From Prevotella sp. UBA6429 (GTDB taxonomy: Bacteria; Bacteroidota; Bacteroidia; Bacteroidales; Bacteroidaceae), in contig DJOV01000103.1 of NCBI GenBank assembly GCA_002437285.1, positions 15,911 through 56,926 on the forward strand: a stretch of 41,016 nt of DNA, given 5' to 3'. The notes under the pieces are model-generated. The model was not told the origin of the DNA and ran no database searches. It worked only from the letters and a program-made list of their open reading frames with translations. The position numbers and the translations under genes were made by a program. This document shows, one piece after another, positions 40,886 through 41,016 of the stretch (its first letter is position 1; every line of letters begins with the position of its first letter).

Positions 40886-41016
40886 AATGTAAACCCATAT
40901 AAACCGCTCACGCCATTCATCGGTCCCTGTCCACGGAGTGTAAACAGCATGGCTTGCGAGACATGCGTGAGCGGTTTCATTCGGTTTATGGCCAGGGGTT
41001 TATATCGGTTTACATT
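40886..41016. repeat. Nested inverted repeats at window end
   Basis: A 20-base repeat AATGTAAACCCATATAAACC (40886-40905) is mirrored with one mismatch at 40997-41016, the last bases of the window. Inside, AAACCGCTCACGC (40901-40913) is perfectly mirrored at 40965-40977. TGTAAAC also occurs at 40939, and CATGGCTTG at 40878 and 40949. No gene is seen between 40793 and 41016. The role is unknown: it may be an element edge, a regulator-rich promoter or a structured RNA. Confidence 0.6.

Overview
The window looks like chromosomal DNA of a Bacteroidales bacterium, most probably Prevotellaceae (Prevotella/Segatella-like). Reasons: many genes carry the Bacteroidetes promoter form TTTG-N19/20-TAnnTTTG; there are SusC-type TonB-dependent barrels, DUF4271, DUF4294 and DUF4625 proteins, a fused SecDF, and C-terminal tails of the type-IX-secretion kind. 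The assignment is from memory of these families, not from a search.

Layout. 1-7976: an RHS/Tc-type surface polymorphic-toxin module (small secreted partner, 2106-residue SpvB/FG-GAP/YD-repeat protein with an HExxH tip, lipoprotein) bounded by 56-bp direct repeats, each carrying the start of the same truncated gene. 8052-13775: housekeeping genes metK, DUF4271, hemD, rnpA, yidD, tyrS, then tRNA-Gln(TTG) with promoter and terminator. 13845-16441: a lone outer-membrane barrel gene. 16477-18797: a small mobile repeat, a YbjQ gene, a fusion of a sigma-like protein with an A1S_2505-type (macrodomain-like) domain, and a divergent von Willebrand A gene. 19000-25656: SDR dehydrogenase, HU, rhomboid plus EEP-phosphatase pair, secDF. 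25932-28105: an uncharacterised 393-residue protein paired with an ADP-ribosylglycohydrolase, and tRNA-Arg(CCT). 28304-32501: DUF4294 protein, a gene-poor stretch, a secreted GH43 arabinanase-like enzyme. 32659-39604: a five-gene minus-strand locus that looks like metal (zinc or similar) capture: His/Cys-rich membrane protein, ZnuD-like receptor, two DUF4625 lipoproteins, second receptor; a 192-bp mobile repeat sits inside it. 39682-40792: fabI with a strong inverted repeat in its promoter. The last 130 bases hold nested inverted repeats of unknown role.

The main points for a second look are: (a) the sigma/A1S_2505 fusion locus; (b) a mobile repeat family seen twice, with about 18-bp inverted ends and 4-bp target duplications; (c) the repeat-flanked toxin module with its AT-rich exchangeable tip; (d) the metal locus with 20-bp-phased repeats; (e) a putative operator in front of fabI. 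All calls come from reading the sequence; no database search was run.
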